Shown: positions 18,716-28,219 of the stretch, one piece after another
Layout of the letters: each line of letters starts with the position of its first letter
Position numbering within the stretch: position 1 is the first letter of the stretch
NCBI GenBank assembly: GCA_963765585.1
Contig: CAVXXB010000011.1
Span: 62,001-126,000, forward strand
Origin: CAVXXB01 sp963765585
GTDB taxonomy: Bacteria; Calditrichota; Calditrichia; JAJRVZ01
Direction: 5' to 3'
Length of the DNA stretch: 64,000 nucleotides
Position numbers and translations under genes: made by a program
The notes under the pieces: generated by a model
Databases searched by the model: none
The model's input: only the letters and a program-made list of their open reading frames with translations
What the model was told of the DNA's origin: nothing

Positions 18716-19782
18716 CAGGCGACCCTCCCTTCCTTCGCATCCAAAGCTGCTTTAATCATATACCCAACCATAACCAGACCCACAATCAATACGATGAAGA
18801 ATAAAGACATAACGCCATATTGGGGAGTCAGCACCAGGCTGTCCAGACTAAAAACATCCGAAAGATAGAGCGATCTCAGGTTGTGCCGGGTAATCACCAT
18901 CATTAGCACCGTGACAATCAGCATAATAACCGTGGGGCGAAGTTTATTTACAAATGCCGTAACGATCGCACCGATTGCACTGAGAAATCCCAGAAGCAGG
19001 ATTAGTGAATAGACGATATTTCGTCCCATAAATTGTAAAATAAAATCGGATGGTAACGCGATTAAAAACCATAATCCGATCAGAACCTGAACAATAGTGG
19101 CGATACCAAATATTCTTAATCCGGTTTTTACTTTTTCATCAGATCCGGGCAGGGAGATCCTCGAACGAAAGGACCATAATATAGAAATAAAAAGACCGGC
19201 AATCGCAACAGAGGCGGTCACAAAATGCAGGTACCTTGGCCAAATTGTCGGATCACTTAAATTTAAAATTGTGCCATCTCGATTTGCAAAATAGTTTGAC
19301 CAATTATCAGGCTGGACCATCATTGTATTATTATTTACAAACATAAAGCCGATGTACAGCAGGAAAATTGATGTGATAAAAATTGCGGATTTGGCTACCA
19401 GCGCAGAACTAATATATTTTTTTGCATGCACATAGGCACCGTAATATGCCAATATCAGAAACGGGATTACCAATATCCAAAATGTTGCCATCAGTACCGA
19501 ACTTGCATAGAAGAGATGTCCATATATCACCTGAAGAAACAAAAGCGGCGCCACACCAAAATTTACACCCAATGCCACAGATGTGGGAATTTTATTAACC
19601 AGTGATCCATAAAGTCCCTGATCATCTGACTCGGTTTTCCGGAAAAGTAAAATGAGACTGCCGCCCAGCACAACATTGATAACAAGGATATGTACTATAA
19701 ATGTGAGAATATCCAGACCCAGGAATAACCAGGCAGGAGCCGGTATGGTATCCGGGGAAGGAATTAAGCCGAGCTGATCCAT
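18715..19782 (-). CDS. Membrane subunit partner of the heme-rich bd-like enzyme
   Basis: 355 residues with about nine membrane helices and no CxxCH site. The N-terminal helix FIVHILVINVVLGGS resembles the first helix of the partner subunit (a His followed 9-10 residues later by GG), which suggests that the two subunits are distant relatives, as in CydA/CydA' or CydA/CydB pairs. A strong AGGGAGG site precedes the ATG. The one-base overlap with the downstream cytochrome gene indicates translational coupling and a two-subunit complex in the inner membrane. I cannot say which heme ligands, if any, it supplies. Confidence 0.7.
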   Translation of the reverse strand: MDQLGLIPSPDTIPAPAWLFLGLDILTFIVHILVINVVLGGSLILLFRKTESDDQGLYGSLVNKIPTSVALGVNFGVAPLLFLQVIYGHLFYASSVLMATFWILVIPFLILAYYGAYVHAKKYISSALVAKSAIFITSIFLLYIGFMFVNNNTMMVQPDNWSNYFANRDGTILNLSDPTIWPRYLHFVTASVAIAGLFISILWSFRSRISLPGSDEKVKTGLRIFGIATIVQVLIGLWFLIALPSDFILQFMGRNIVYSLILLLGFLSAIGAIVTAFVNKLRPTVIMLIVTVLMMVITRHNLRSLYLSDVFSLDSLVLTPQYGVMSLFFIVLIVGLVMVGYMIKAALDAKEGRVA

Positions 19783-20011
19783 AGTTGCCTCCCTTCATTA
19801 GTCTTTATATTAAATAACAAAGCGACACGTATTTTTGTTGGCAGTAACCGCTGGCCATGGGCAATTAGCAATTGGCGATAGGCAGACAAATTACAAATTA
19901 CCAATTACCAATTTTTAAATCCTAGTTTCTAATGGTATTTTTTCGCATAATTGATAGAGATGACTTAACTATGTTAGATAAATATTTCACTTAATTCAAA
20001 AAAAAAGGGAA

Positions 20012-20578
20012 TCAATCAGGCGGCCAGTAATACAATACGCGTCTTACCGCCTCGTTGACAATGTCAGTTTTCATATCGGAATCAAGTCTGGGTGGTAATA
20101 CCCGCTGTGCCACACCACGCCAGATCAGAGTCATTGTCTTTGGATCAATAATGTCAATAACCAGGGTACCTTCTTCATAATTATAAACACTCATACTGGG
20201 TGTTCCCCAGTATTCATATCCACCGTAATAATTGCTATAGGGTGCATAACTATAGCCCCAGTTAGTAATTTCCACTTTAGAGTTGATACTTCTTTGTAAT
20301 GCAATTAAAAAATCGGGGGATGAGAACACCATCTCAAAACCATTTGTTTCAAGTTCATTAATCACCGAATTTTTTATCCGTCGCATGCCCTTATCATCCG
20401 CCGTTAAATCATTGGGAGTGGTCACAAAGTCAAAAGATTTATAAGGTTTAAAATCATGGTCTTCCAGATAGTCATACTTTACCTTAACCGAGGATCCGCA
20501 ATAAAAGTTAAAAAATGAAAATAAAATTATCAGAAGAAATGGGTATATCTGATTAGCAGAAAACAAGGATTTATTCAT
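20012..20578 (-). CDS. DUF4136-type lipoprotein
   Basis: 188 residues. A long hydrophobic signal segment ends in FNFYC (lipobox, Cys about 27). The body matches the DUF4136 pattern: KYDYLEDHDFKPYKSFDF near the start, a helix with RRIKNSVINELETNGF, the S-P-D-F-L-I-A core strand, a GY/Y-rich loop, then EGTLVIDIIDPKTMTLIWRG and a final helix with VNEAVRRVLYYWPP. These are envelope lipoproteins of unknown molecular function. It lies 55 nt downstream of a small barrel gene in the same direction, so the two may form an envelope operon. Function unknown. Confidence 0.8.
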   Translation of the reverse strand: MNKSLFSANQIYPFLLIILFSFFNFYCGSSVKVKYDYLEDHDFKPYKSFDFVTTPNDLTADDKGMRRIKNSVINELETNGFEMVFSSPDFLIALQRSINSKVEITNWGYSYAPYSNYYGGYEYWGTPSMSVYNYEEGTLVIDIIDPKTMTLIWRGVAQRVLPPRLDSDMKTDIVNEAVRRVLYYWPPD

Positions 20579-20633
20579 TAAAAGACCTATATTTTAAAAG
20601 TTAGATTCACGCATCAGACCGGTGATTTTAATA

Positions 20634-21206
20634 TTACATTATACTAACCGAAACCAGAGTAATATGAATCGTTAGATATGGGTACGTATCCGGTCCTGAA
20701 AACTTAATATTATAATTATATCGCAAAAAAAACATAACATTCAGATCATAAAACATTTCGGCCAGAAAACCAATTTCGGGTGCCACTCCAAAATATAAAC
20801 TCTTGTCCTGAAAAGTGCCCCGACCGCTGGTTCCACGGGCATTGATAAAATAGACACCCGTGTTCAAACCGGCAAATGGTCTGAATTTGGCAATTTCATC
20901 AAACAAAAAGTAACTGCCATTAAACAATAATGGGAATGAATCTAATAGATGATCCTCAATTTCTACCGTATTCCCGGAGAACGATTTTGATTCCTGTTGA
21001 AATTTACTCCAACCAAAACTCAAACCGAGAGCAATATGTTCGCTTCTAAATTGCCGGCCTTCGATGCCAAAACCGGCATAACTTGTGTTCTCAATAAAAT
21101 CACGCATATCACCTTGCGGAATACTGATATTGTATGAGAATCCCAGCAATTGTTGACTGTGAACGGATGAACACAATAATATGAATAAGACCAGGAAGTA
21201 TTTCAT
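20634..21206 (-). CDS. Small outer-membrane beta-barrel protein
   Basis: 190 residues with a signal peptide (FLVLFILLCSSVHSQ) and about eight amphipathic strands rich in aromatic residues and Gly, as in OmpA/OmpX-like small barrels (beta-barrel porin-like family). Features include an IEGRQF strand and a conserved FRPFAGLNTGVYFI strand. No enzyme motif is seen. It precedes the DUF4136 lipoprotein gene and follows another barrel gene, so this looks like an envelope cluster. Exact role unknown. Confidence 0.68.
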   Translation of the reverse strand: MKYFLVLFILLCSSVHSQQLLGFSYNISIPQGDMRDFIENTSYAGFGIEGRQFRSEHIALGLSFGWSKFQQESKSFSGNTVEIEDHLLDSFPLLFNGSYFLFDEIAKFRPFAGLNTGVYFINARGTSGRGTFQDKSLYFGVAPEIGFLAEMFYDLNVMFFLRYNYNIKFSGPDTYPYLTIHITLVSVSIM

Positions 21207-21273
21207 TCTATTGCCATCGGCAATCTGCTGTTGGTTCTCCGCTGACGGCGTATTTCCGACGGCAGATAGCCAT

Positions 21274-22134
21274 TTAAAAAGTTAACGATGCACCTATTTT
21301 GAATGTTTCGATCGTCATTGGTGTTTCTGATTCAAAGGGCCAGTTCATTTTGTCACGATATCCCTGATAAAAGGCATACATTACCCCATTTTTTAGAAGG
21401 AAGTACATAATCGGACCAAAAATTGGTGATGCATTAACAATATCTTCTGAAAATACTGAAACTATACCAAGCGCCGCATCCTGAATAATATGACTGCCCA
21501 ACCATGGCCAGAAAATATGACGCGGATATATGACGGCAAATTCATATGATCCGGTGATAGCAAACGATTTGGCGATCTGTAGTTTTACACCCGCTTCACC
21601 CGAATGTCCAAACCTGTAGGCTCCTGCATATCTGTCCAGAATTTCCTGATCATTTTTAGAAATACCGGTAGAATCCACAGGATCAAATTTTGTCCAGATA
21701 TATTGAATCTGATTGTACGGCAGCAATTCCACCGCGCCCAAATCATAACCATAACCAAGCCGGTTTCCAAAACCAAAACGAATGGCTTCAGTAGTTACAC
21801 CGGTTGGATCGCTGTCAATGTAGTTAATATCCGGATTATAATATGATCCGAACAGATATCTCTCATCCATTCCCAGGATATTTTTCTTAAAGGGACTGAT
21901 GTGACTGTAACCAATTTTTGCTTCATAGGAACCAATTGGCGCTAATTCCGCTTCAAACAATTTTTGCATTGGTTGCGCATGACCATAAGAAAATTCAAAA
22001 TATGGCCTGAATGTGCCATTCCATGCCCAGTCTACGTAACTCATCACATCGCTTTCCTCTTTATCTTGTGCCATTAATGTTGAGGATTGAACTGTTAATA
22101 GTGCAATAATGGTAAAAAACAATAATTTTCGCAT
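21274..22134 (-). CDS. Putative outer-membrane protein
   Basis: 286 residues with a clear signal peptide (LLFFTIIALLTVQSSTLMAQ) and an AGGAGAG ribosome site. The mature part has repeated aromatic strands (FRPYFEFSYGHAQ, EAKIGYSHISP, LGYGYDLGAVELLPYNQIQYIW) and ends in FKIGASLTF, a typical terminal barrel strand with Phe at the end. I do not recognise a named family. Two fairly hydrophobic stretches near 205-250 are unusual for a barrel, so a periplasmic or membrane-associated form is possible. Confidence 0.6.
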   Translation of the reverse strand: MRKLLFFTIIALLTVQSSTLMAQDKEESDVMSYVDWAWNGTFRPYFEFSYGHAQPMQKLFEAELAPIGSYEAKIGYSHISPFKKNILGMDERYLFGSYYNPDINYIDSDPTGVTTEAIRFGFGNRLGYGYDLGAVELLPYNQIQYIWTKFDPVDSTGISKNDQEILDRYAGAYRFGHSGEAGVKLQIAKSFAITGSYEFAVIYPRHIFWPWLGSHIIQDAALGIVSVFSEDIVNASPIFGPIMYFLLKNGVMYAFYQGYRDKMNWPFESETPMTIETFKIGASLTF

Positions 22135-22594
22135 TCAAAACTCTCCTGATTCTAATATCATTATCTTTGTTGAAGTTTCCGGAAAACCACAAATGTAACC
22201 AGTATTCCCAAGCGGAGAAAAGTTACACAATATTCCAGATTAAAACCGCATAATCTGTGTAATCCGTGAAAAATATTTATTTATAATTAGTCACATATGA
22301 TACTCAGAAAATTTTTTTAGACAGGATTTACATGATTTATTTTTTATATAATATATTTTTATTATGTGTTTTAAATCGAAAAATTGCTGTTATTTCTTAG
22401 AGACTTCTGAAAAATGAATATTTTTACCAGAACGTCATTCTGAACTTGTTTCAGAATCCCTTTAAATAGACCCTGAAATAAATTCAGGGTGACGAAATTC
22501 AATTATTTATTACATTTTTCAGAAGTTTCTTCTTAATAACTAAATTATCCTGTTATCCTGTCAAATTATATTTTTCTTCAGTAGCATTTGATAC
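22135..22594. other. 460-bp intergenic region with palindromic element
   Basis: AT-rich DNA with the string aatctgtgtaatccgtga (about 22251-22268), a T/A-rich run near 22340-22380, and a compound palindromic element at 22434-22493. No gene is supported. The promoter for the leftward barrel gene should be at the left end. Confidence 0.45.
22434..22493. repeat. GTCA...TGAC compound palindromic element
   Basis: Two inner hairpins (TTCTGAA/TTCAGAA and CCCTGAA/TTCAGGG) are nested inside outer GTCA/TGAC ends. It resembles the REP-like GTCATTCTGAA elements scattered in many bacterial genomes. Related ends occur at 28145-28182, 50231-50268 and near 53062. Confidence 0.6.
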
Positions 22595-25534
22595 TTATTT
22601 CATCAAAACCATTTTACGGGTTTGAACAAAATTATCGGTTTTTATTTGATAGTAATATAAGCCGCTGGCAAATTCCGTCATATCTATCTGAAGATCATAC
22701 CATCCCGCCGACTTTACTCCCTGATTAATTACTTTCAGCTGTTGACCAAGAGTATTATAAATATGAATTTCAACCTCAGATGTTTTTGGTAAAGCATATC
22801 TGATATTTGTAACCGGGTTAAAAGGATTTGGGTAGTTCTGGTTTAATTGATATGATTTTGGTAAATCATTTTGACTTTCAATCGGGACTGAAACAACACT
22901 GCCAAAAGATTCAACACCAAACCAGGTTGTTTGATCCAGATCCTGATCCAGGCGAACAACAAATTTGTTATCTGACCCCGGATAGTAAGTCGTACTATAT
23001 TGAGACACAGATCCCAGTTCCGTTAACGGGTATATTTTTATCGAATCGGCCTTTATATCTACTTGTATTGTAATAAATGCACGATCCATTAGTGTGGGAG
23101 AAGTACCCCAATTATTGTGTACTGTAGTCGTTCCGTCCCAGACCATACCCGAATTACCAGTCCTTGAACTGAGTGTCATCAGAGAATATTGAGCGGACGT
23201 CAGATTTTTTTTATCCAGAGAAACCCATGTAAATGTGGCAAACTCCGAACCATCAAGCAGGCGATGTAATCCTGCGATGCTGCCACGATGCTGGCTTAAA
23301 AATCCTGTAATTCCTACAAATTTATCCGCAGCGGTGGTCATCAGTCCACTGGTCTTCCAGATTATTTCCCCGGTATCCGTTGTATATGGCTGCGATGGAG
23401 CCGGCGGTAACATATCCGGATCAAATGGTGTATCTGCAGAGAAACTGGCCGTTCGAATACCATGTTCCAGTGCCAGTGTATTCGGGAAAAATGCCGGTGA
23501 AATCCAACCACCCGCATCATATTTTGGAAGTAGCAGAATATCATCTTCGCTATAATTAATTTCTAAGAAATTGTTTGAACGTGATATATAATTTTCGCGG
23601 TAGGCCAATGCACACGAGGGTGTTAATGACATCATTGCCGGATTTCGATGAATGCTAAAATAACCACCAATAAAATCACTTTCCCAATCTGTGCTGGATC
23701 CACCATAATCAAAAAACATGATACCATCCACATCATGTAAGGAGGCATACGCAGTAATAAACAGCATTCCCTCACTTTGATAGCGATTCGGGAAACTATG
23801 ATTATACTCGCTAATGGTATACGGTTTCCCCTTATTACCAACACCTGCCATCAATCCGGTAATGGTTCCACCATCCGGATCCTTCACCATGGGCGTATTT
23901 CTAATAGTCCAATCGGTCGGTGACCAGGGCTCATTTGGAAATGACGGGTGATCCCAGTAAGAATGATTATCGATATAATCCAACTTGGACTGTGAGGCCA
24001 TATCGCCGGCTCCCACATTCCAGTTTGTCCCTACCATTGGTACCTTTATTCCGATATCATTTTTCAGATAATCATACATATCAGCTAAAAAGTCATCCTG
24101 AATTTTCAAATAAAACCGGCTGATATCCCGTATCCGGTTATCAGAATACATACTGCTCTTGCTGAAATCCATTCTTATAACACTATTATTCTCAAGTGAT
24201 TCCCCGTCAGTCAACCCTACTATTGGACTGGCATGAAAGCCCATATCATCAAACCAGAAGTTTCCGCTGGACTTACCCATATGAAAGGATAATCTCGCAC
24301 CATTATTTAAATCGATGGGCGCAGTCAGGGTGAATGAATATTCCTGCCACTGATTGGTGATATAAAATGATGCCGATTTATAACCTGTCCAGGGATCTGA
24401 ATCCTTCATTACTGAGACATCGATGGAACGGGGGATATTTGTTCGCGCAGCAAAACGGACTGTATAAAGAGAATCTTTTTTTAATGTAAGACCGGTCTTT
24501 TTCCATTGAATATGCCAATCAGTTCCATCACCATTTGTTACTTCAACCCGTGCCGAGCGCATGCCGGAATAAGCCGAATTTTCTTCAACGGCCATTATGG
24601 CTGTAGCACTCTCATGTTGTTCCATGATCCAATTCTGCAATAGTTTTCCCTCTTCAAATCCAGGATCCGGAATCTGTTCATCCTCGCCACCCGGGCGCAT
24701 GTTTTCATTCCAGGCAGTTGCCAGATTATTAGTATTATCATACTTTTCTTTGAGGTAATCATGCCACAAACTGTCAAGCATGAGGCTATGGCGCATAGTT
24801 AAATCACCGCCATCGGAAAAATGCTTAAGTTTATCATCCCGCCACATGCGATAGAGAGAATTCTCGTTAATTATTTCTACCATCGCCATAACCGGATCAT
24901 CACTAAGGGTCATATTAGTATAGGGATTTATATGATTGAGCATCTGAGCGGCATATTCTTTCTGGAGCATTATTAAATGAGGATCAAAATATGTAACTCC
25001 CTTCCCATAATTCTTTATGGAATCCGCATCTGTCACGCCATCAGCAGTACGAAAGGTGCGACTGACATGAAGGTTAAAATTTATAAATATGCCATTGTTC
25101 TTAAGTTCGTTTACCAGGTACTCAAAACGATCTAATGTACCTGTATTTAATATCCGCGTACTTCCCTGCTGGTAGAAGATACTTTCTTCACTCCATGGAT
25201 TATCCATATGATGGAACCGGATCAAATTAATGCCCATCTTACGCAGGTGACCTGCGATAAACCAAGATTTTTCCTTGACAGGAAAGGCACCATCCGCAAC
25301 CAGGTTCACTCCAAAAAACCGTACAGGTTCTCCATCATATGTAAAATGTCCTTGTTCATCAATACTGACAAAATAGTCAGTTCCAATTTCCGTAGCTCTA
25401 AAATAGGGCAAAAATACTTGTCTGGTGGTATCATCCGGTGGAAAATAAATATTAAAACCATCCTCAATGGGCTGGCCGATTGAGATACCAACAGAAAACA
25501 ATACCGCAAATAATACTTTTTTATATAAAATCAT
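22595..25534 (-). CDS. Secreted glycoside hydrolase with inserted carbohydrate-binding module and T9SS sorting domain
   Basis: 979 residues. A signal peptide (about 1-20) is followed by a (beta/alpha)8-type hydrolase related to the GH5/GH-A clan: FFGVNLVADGAFP, INLIRFHHMDNPW, the acid/base motif IINEN (E224) and the candidate nucleophile in YTISEYNH (E576). A CBM4/9-like beta-sandwich (about 288-434, from PDPGFEEG to FWFDDMGF) is inserted in the catalytic domain. The C-terminus (about 898-979) is a type A sorting domain: NYPNPFNPVTNIRY, VEIHIYNTLGQ, SGLYYYQI and RKMVLMK. It is therefore exported by type IX secretion, either released or held at the surface. The glycan is unknown. ATG follows AAAGGAC. 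Confidence 0.82.
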   Translation of the reverse strand: MILYKKVLFAVLFSVGISIGQPIEDGFNIYFPPDDTTRQVFLPYFRATEIGTDYFVSIDEQGHFTYDGEPVRFFGVNLVADGAFPVKEKSWFIAGHLRKMGINLIRFHHMDNPWSEESIFYQQGSTRILNTGTLDRFEYLVNELKNNGIFINFNLHVSRTFRTADGVTDADSIKNYGKGVTYFDPHLIMLQKEYAAQMLNHINPYTNMTLSDDPVMAMVEIINENSLYRMWRDDKLKHFSDGGDLTMRHSLMLDSLWHDYLKEKYDNTNNLATAWNENMRPGGEDEQIPDPGFEEGKLLQNWIMEQHESATAIMAVEENSAYSGMRSARVEVTNGDGTDWHIQWKKTGLTLKKDSLYTVRFAARTNIPRSIDVSVMKDSDPWTGYKSASFYITNQWQEYSFTLTAPIDLNNGARLSFHMGKSSGNFWFDDMGFHASPIVGLTDGESLENNSVIRMDFSKSSMYSDNRIRDISRFYLKIQDDFLADMYDYLKNDIGIKVPMVGTNWNVGAGDMASQSKLDYIDNHSYWDHPSFPNEPWSPTDWTIRNTPMVKDPDGGTITGLMAGVGNKGKPYTISEYNHSFPNRYQSEGMLFITAYASLHDVDGIMFFDYGGSSTDWESDFIGGYFSIHRNPAMMSLTPSCALAYRENYISRSNNFLEINYSEDDILLLPKYDAGGWISPAFFPNTLALEHGIRTASFSADTPFDPDMLPPAPSQPYTTDTGEIIWKTSGLMTTAADKFVGITGFLSQHRGSIAGLHRLLDGSEFATFTWVSLDKKNLTSAQYSLMTLSSRTGNSGMVWDGTTTVHNNWGTSPTLMDRAFITIQVDIKADSIKIYPLTELGSVSQYSTTYYPGSDNKFVVRLDQDLDQTTWFGVESFGSVVSVPIESQNDLPKSYQLNQNYPNPFNPVTNIRYALPKTSEVEIHIYNTLGQQLKVINQGVKSAGWYDLQIDMTEFASGLYYYQIKTDNFVQTRKMVLMK

Positions 25535-25899
25535 AAAAATTGTCCTTTATAACCGGGTTTTGCATAGATATCTGTTCCGGCAATTAATCAAGTTTCACAA
25601 ACATTTGTACTCATAGAAAAATATAAGATATAGCAATAGCGATAAACTTTCAATAGGATAAAGAATATTATCCAGGACGCAAAATGACGGGGAACAAATC
25701 TCTGAAAATAATAAAAGCAGTTGATAATAATGGGAAATAACAGGGTTTCATTGATAGATATGTTGATAAAAAGTCGGATTTACTGTAATAAATGTCAACA
25801 TTCAAAAATGTTTTACCCAAATTAGTGATGATAGTCACTTTTGAGATATGCACATTTACGTATCGTTATACCAGACATTAGAGAGAATAGGATTTTAAA
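25535..25899. other. 365-bp divergent intergenic region
   Basis: It separates the leftward glycoside hydrolase from the rightward PilZ gene and should contain both promoters. AT-rich, with no clear repeat array, RNA or gene. I see nothing else here. Confidence 0.35.
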
Positions 25900-26286
25900 T
25901 TGGCCAAATACGAAAAGAGAAATACGGAAAGATATCCCCTGCCGGGCGCCAAAGTTCAATATAAACTTGAAGATGGGCAATCGGCAGAGACACCGGTTAA
26001 AGACATTACCCAGGGTGGCATTTGCTTTGAATTTTCACATTCTGCAGAAGAGGGTTATCAAATTGAAATTGAATTACAAATTCCGGGGAAAGATCAACTT
26101 ACACTAAAGGGAAATATTGTATGGACAGCAATGGCCCCCGCCAATGATCCTAATTACGCGGCTATGCAATTCCTGCCATTTGGTACAGATGAGAGATATA
26201 ATTCGATGGATAATCATAAGCGGCTAAAGAAACTTCTCATGGAATGTCTGGAAAACAACCCACCTAATATCAGGTTTAAAATCTAA
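25900..26286 (+). CDS. PilZ-domain protein
   Basis: 128 residues. The c-di-GMP-binding signature is intact: RNTER (RxxxR) near residue 7, then DITQGGICFE (the DxSxxG-type motif with Thr). A beta-barrel follows, with the conserved end NYAAMQFLPFG and a helix (YNSMDNHKRLKKLL). It is thus a likely stand-alone c-di-GMP receptor. The start codon is TTG: a TAG stop lies 12 nt upstream in frame and no ATG is available, with TAGGA as the ribosome site. The gene overlaps the convergent SpoIIAA-like gene by 11 bp at the 3' end. A related gene lies at 49730. Confidence 0.82.
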   Translation: MAKYEKRNTERYPLPGAKVQYKLEDGQSAETPVKDITQGGICFEFSHSAEEGYQIEIELQIPGKDQLTLKGNIVWTAMAPANDPNYAAMQFLPFGTDERYNSMDNHKRLKKLLMECLENNPPNIRFKI

Positions 26287-26671
26287 CGTCATTCATTTGC
26301 AGATCAAGATAGGAGAGCGCTTCATTCTCATCACGTGAGATAAAAATATTGCTGTTGTATTTCTCTGCGAAATTTTGATACATGCGGGCCATACCAAAAG
26401 CGATATCCGAGGGAGCGTAAATAGCACTTTTGGCAATTTTCTTGGTCGTTCCCGTGCCATCTGAATCAAAATAGGTCACTTTCTCCACATCCAGATGATC
26501 CAACTTCCACTCATCAACTATGCTCAAATCAATGTACTCAAACAACCCATCCTTAAAGGAGCCATCTTTAACCACATTCTGAATATAATCAATTATATCC
26601 ATCGCGGTTAAAGTCCCAGTTGGCCTGTAAATTACCAGATTTTTTTCGGGAAAGATCGTATAACTTTTCAT
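26276..26671 (-). CDS. SpoIIAA/STAS-like small protein
   Basis: 131 residues. It starts with a strand (YTIFPEKNLVIYRPTGTLT) followed by DIIDYIQNVVKDG, and then a second strand and helix pattern (EYIDLSIVDEW, AIYAPSDIAFGMARMYQNFA). This resembles the SpoIIAA-like (STAS-fold) proteins common in FCB genomes. There is no canonical phosphorylatable Ser motif. It lies tail-to-tail with a PilZ gene and close to a SpoIIE phosphatase, a setting that suggests signalling, but no partner is proven. Family call is moderate. Confidence 0.55.
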   Translation of the reverse strand: MKSYTIFPEKNLVIYRPTGTLTAMDIIDYIQNVVKDGSFKDGLFEYIDLSIVDEWKLDHLDVEKVTYFDSDGTGTTKKIAKSAIYAPSDIAFGMARMYQNFAEKYNSNIFISRDENEALSYLDLQMNDVRF

Positions 26672-27002
26672 ATCACACCCAATATATTAAAACTGGTTTA
26701 GGAATCCAGTATCTATTAAACTAACACTAATTATCTGCCAGTATCCAGAAATATGAGCGTGAACTCATAATAAAACATATATTAATAATTTCCTAAATGC
26801 AATCAAAGATTACACAATATACAGAATAATGTATTTTTATACATTAAATATTCCCAAAGACGCATAAATTCTATAAAATATTCAATATTCACAACCAGGG
26901 CTGATAATAATTCACAATGTTTCATATTTTTTATTACTCTACAATGTAAACATTCATGCCATTTTTCCGTACCAATGAAGAAACGTACTAAGGATATATC
27001 AG
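26672..27002. other. 331-bp intergenic region
   Basis: AT-rich spacer between the leftward SpoIIAA-like gene and the rightward phosphatase gene, so both promoters should be here. No repeat array or gene seen. Confidence 0.35.
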
Positions 27003-28101
27003 ATGGATAAAAAACAACCGGAACAGAAATTTTTTAAAACCATTTTCAATGACCTGGGAAATATTTTCCGGGATATTTTCTCCGGTACTTTTTTCAAGAT
27101 AATGGGTAATGATCTCCGTGAGCTGCATGATTTTTATATCGATAAAGATCGAAAGCAAAGACTTAAATCAATGAACTGGTTCAGAAAGTGGTTCCTGATA
27201 AGTTTGTGGCTTATCAAGGCCCTTATTTTGCGGCTCTCTTCTTTTCGTCGTGCGTTATTTATCATAGCCATTATCTTTATTTTTTCTTCATCTAACCAGG
27301 GAAATTCAGATAACAAAGTAATAATTGGCATTTTAATTTTTGTATTTATTCTTTTGCTGGAATTAAAAGATAAGCTGCTTGCACGTCAGGAGCTCGAGGC
27401 CGGACGGACCGTACAAAAAGCACTTTTACCAGACGAGAGTCCAACGGTACCCGGGTGGGATGTCTGGCTATATTCAAAACCGGCAAATGATGTTGGCGGC
27501 GATTTGGTTGACTTTATTGCCATTAATGAGAAGAGGTACGGTTTAGTTCTAGGTGATGTAGCCGGAAAAGGTTTGGGCGCGGCATTGTTTATGGCAAAAT
27601 TGCAATCGACACTTCGTGCTTTGGTTTTTAATTTCAGATCTCTCGCCAAACTTGCAGAAAGCATGAATACTATATTTTACCGTGATACTATTCCAAACAG
27701 TTTTTCATCCATGTTCTATCTGGAGATATCGCCAGATTCAGAAAAAATAAGATATGTAAATGCCGGTCATATGCCACCAATCCATGTAAAAGGTCATTCA
27801 AATACGATTCTGCCAAAAGGGGCACAAGCACTGGGAATCATGCCGGATGTTCAATATCAGGAGCTGAAGTATGGAGTTAATGCCAGGGGAATATTTGTTG
27901 ATATACTCCGATGGGCTTTCTGAAGCGAGAAATGTAAACGATATATTTTTTGGTGATGACCGGATCATGAAAATTACCCAGGAATGGGAATTACAAACTA
28001 CGATAGAAGCGGGACAAACACTGCTTGATGCAGCCAATAAATTTGCCCGAAATGCTCCTCAGACGGATGATATGTCTATGATAATATTGAAACGGAAGTG
28101 A
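27003..28101 (+). CDS. Membrane SpoIIE/PP2C-type serine phosphatase (frameshifted)
   Basis: One gene in two frames. The first frame (27003-27923) has two membrane helices (about residues 65-120), a short linker and a PP2C core with VGGDLVDF, GDVAGKGLGAALFMA and YVNAGHMPP. Near 27870 the frame is lost; the second frame (to 28101) carries the missing end LMPGEYLLIYSDGLSEARN and the metal-binding QTDDMSMI. Deleting one base around tat-g (27869-27873) gives a normal protein of about 365 residues. It probably dephosphorylates an anti-sigma antagonist in a partner-switching pathway. ATG follows AAGGATAT. The break may be an assembly error, a mutation or recoding. Confidence 0.78.
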
Positions 28102-28144
28102 GTTAGATTTCCCTGTACTAACATTATATACCACGGGTAAAAGG

Positions 28145-28182
28145 TCCTTATCCATAGGATCCCGTTCCGGGACAGAATGACA
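28145..28182. repeat. GGATCCCGTTCCGGGACA dispersed element, copy 1
   Basis: 38 nt that match 50231-50268 at 36 of 38 positions, with an internal TCCCGTTCCGGGA hairpin and a TGACA end. It lies between the convergent ends of the phosphatase gene and cimA. Confidence 0.8.
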
Positions 28183-28219
28183 GTTTAGTGTAAATTACCC
28201 AAACTGTTATCTGATATTT

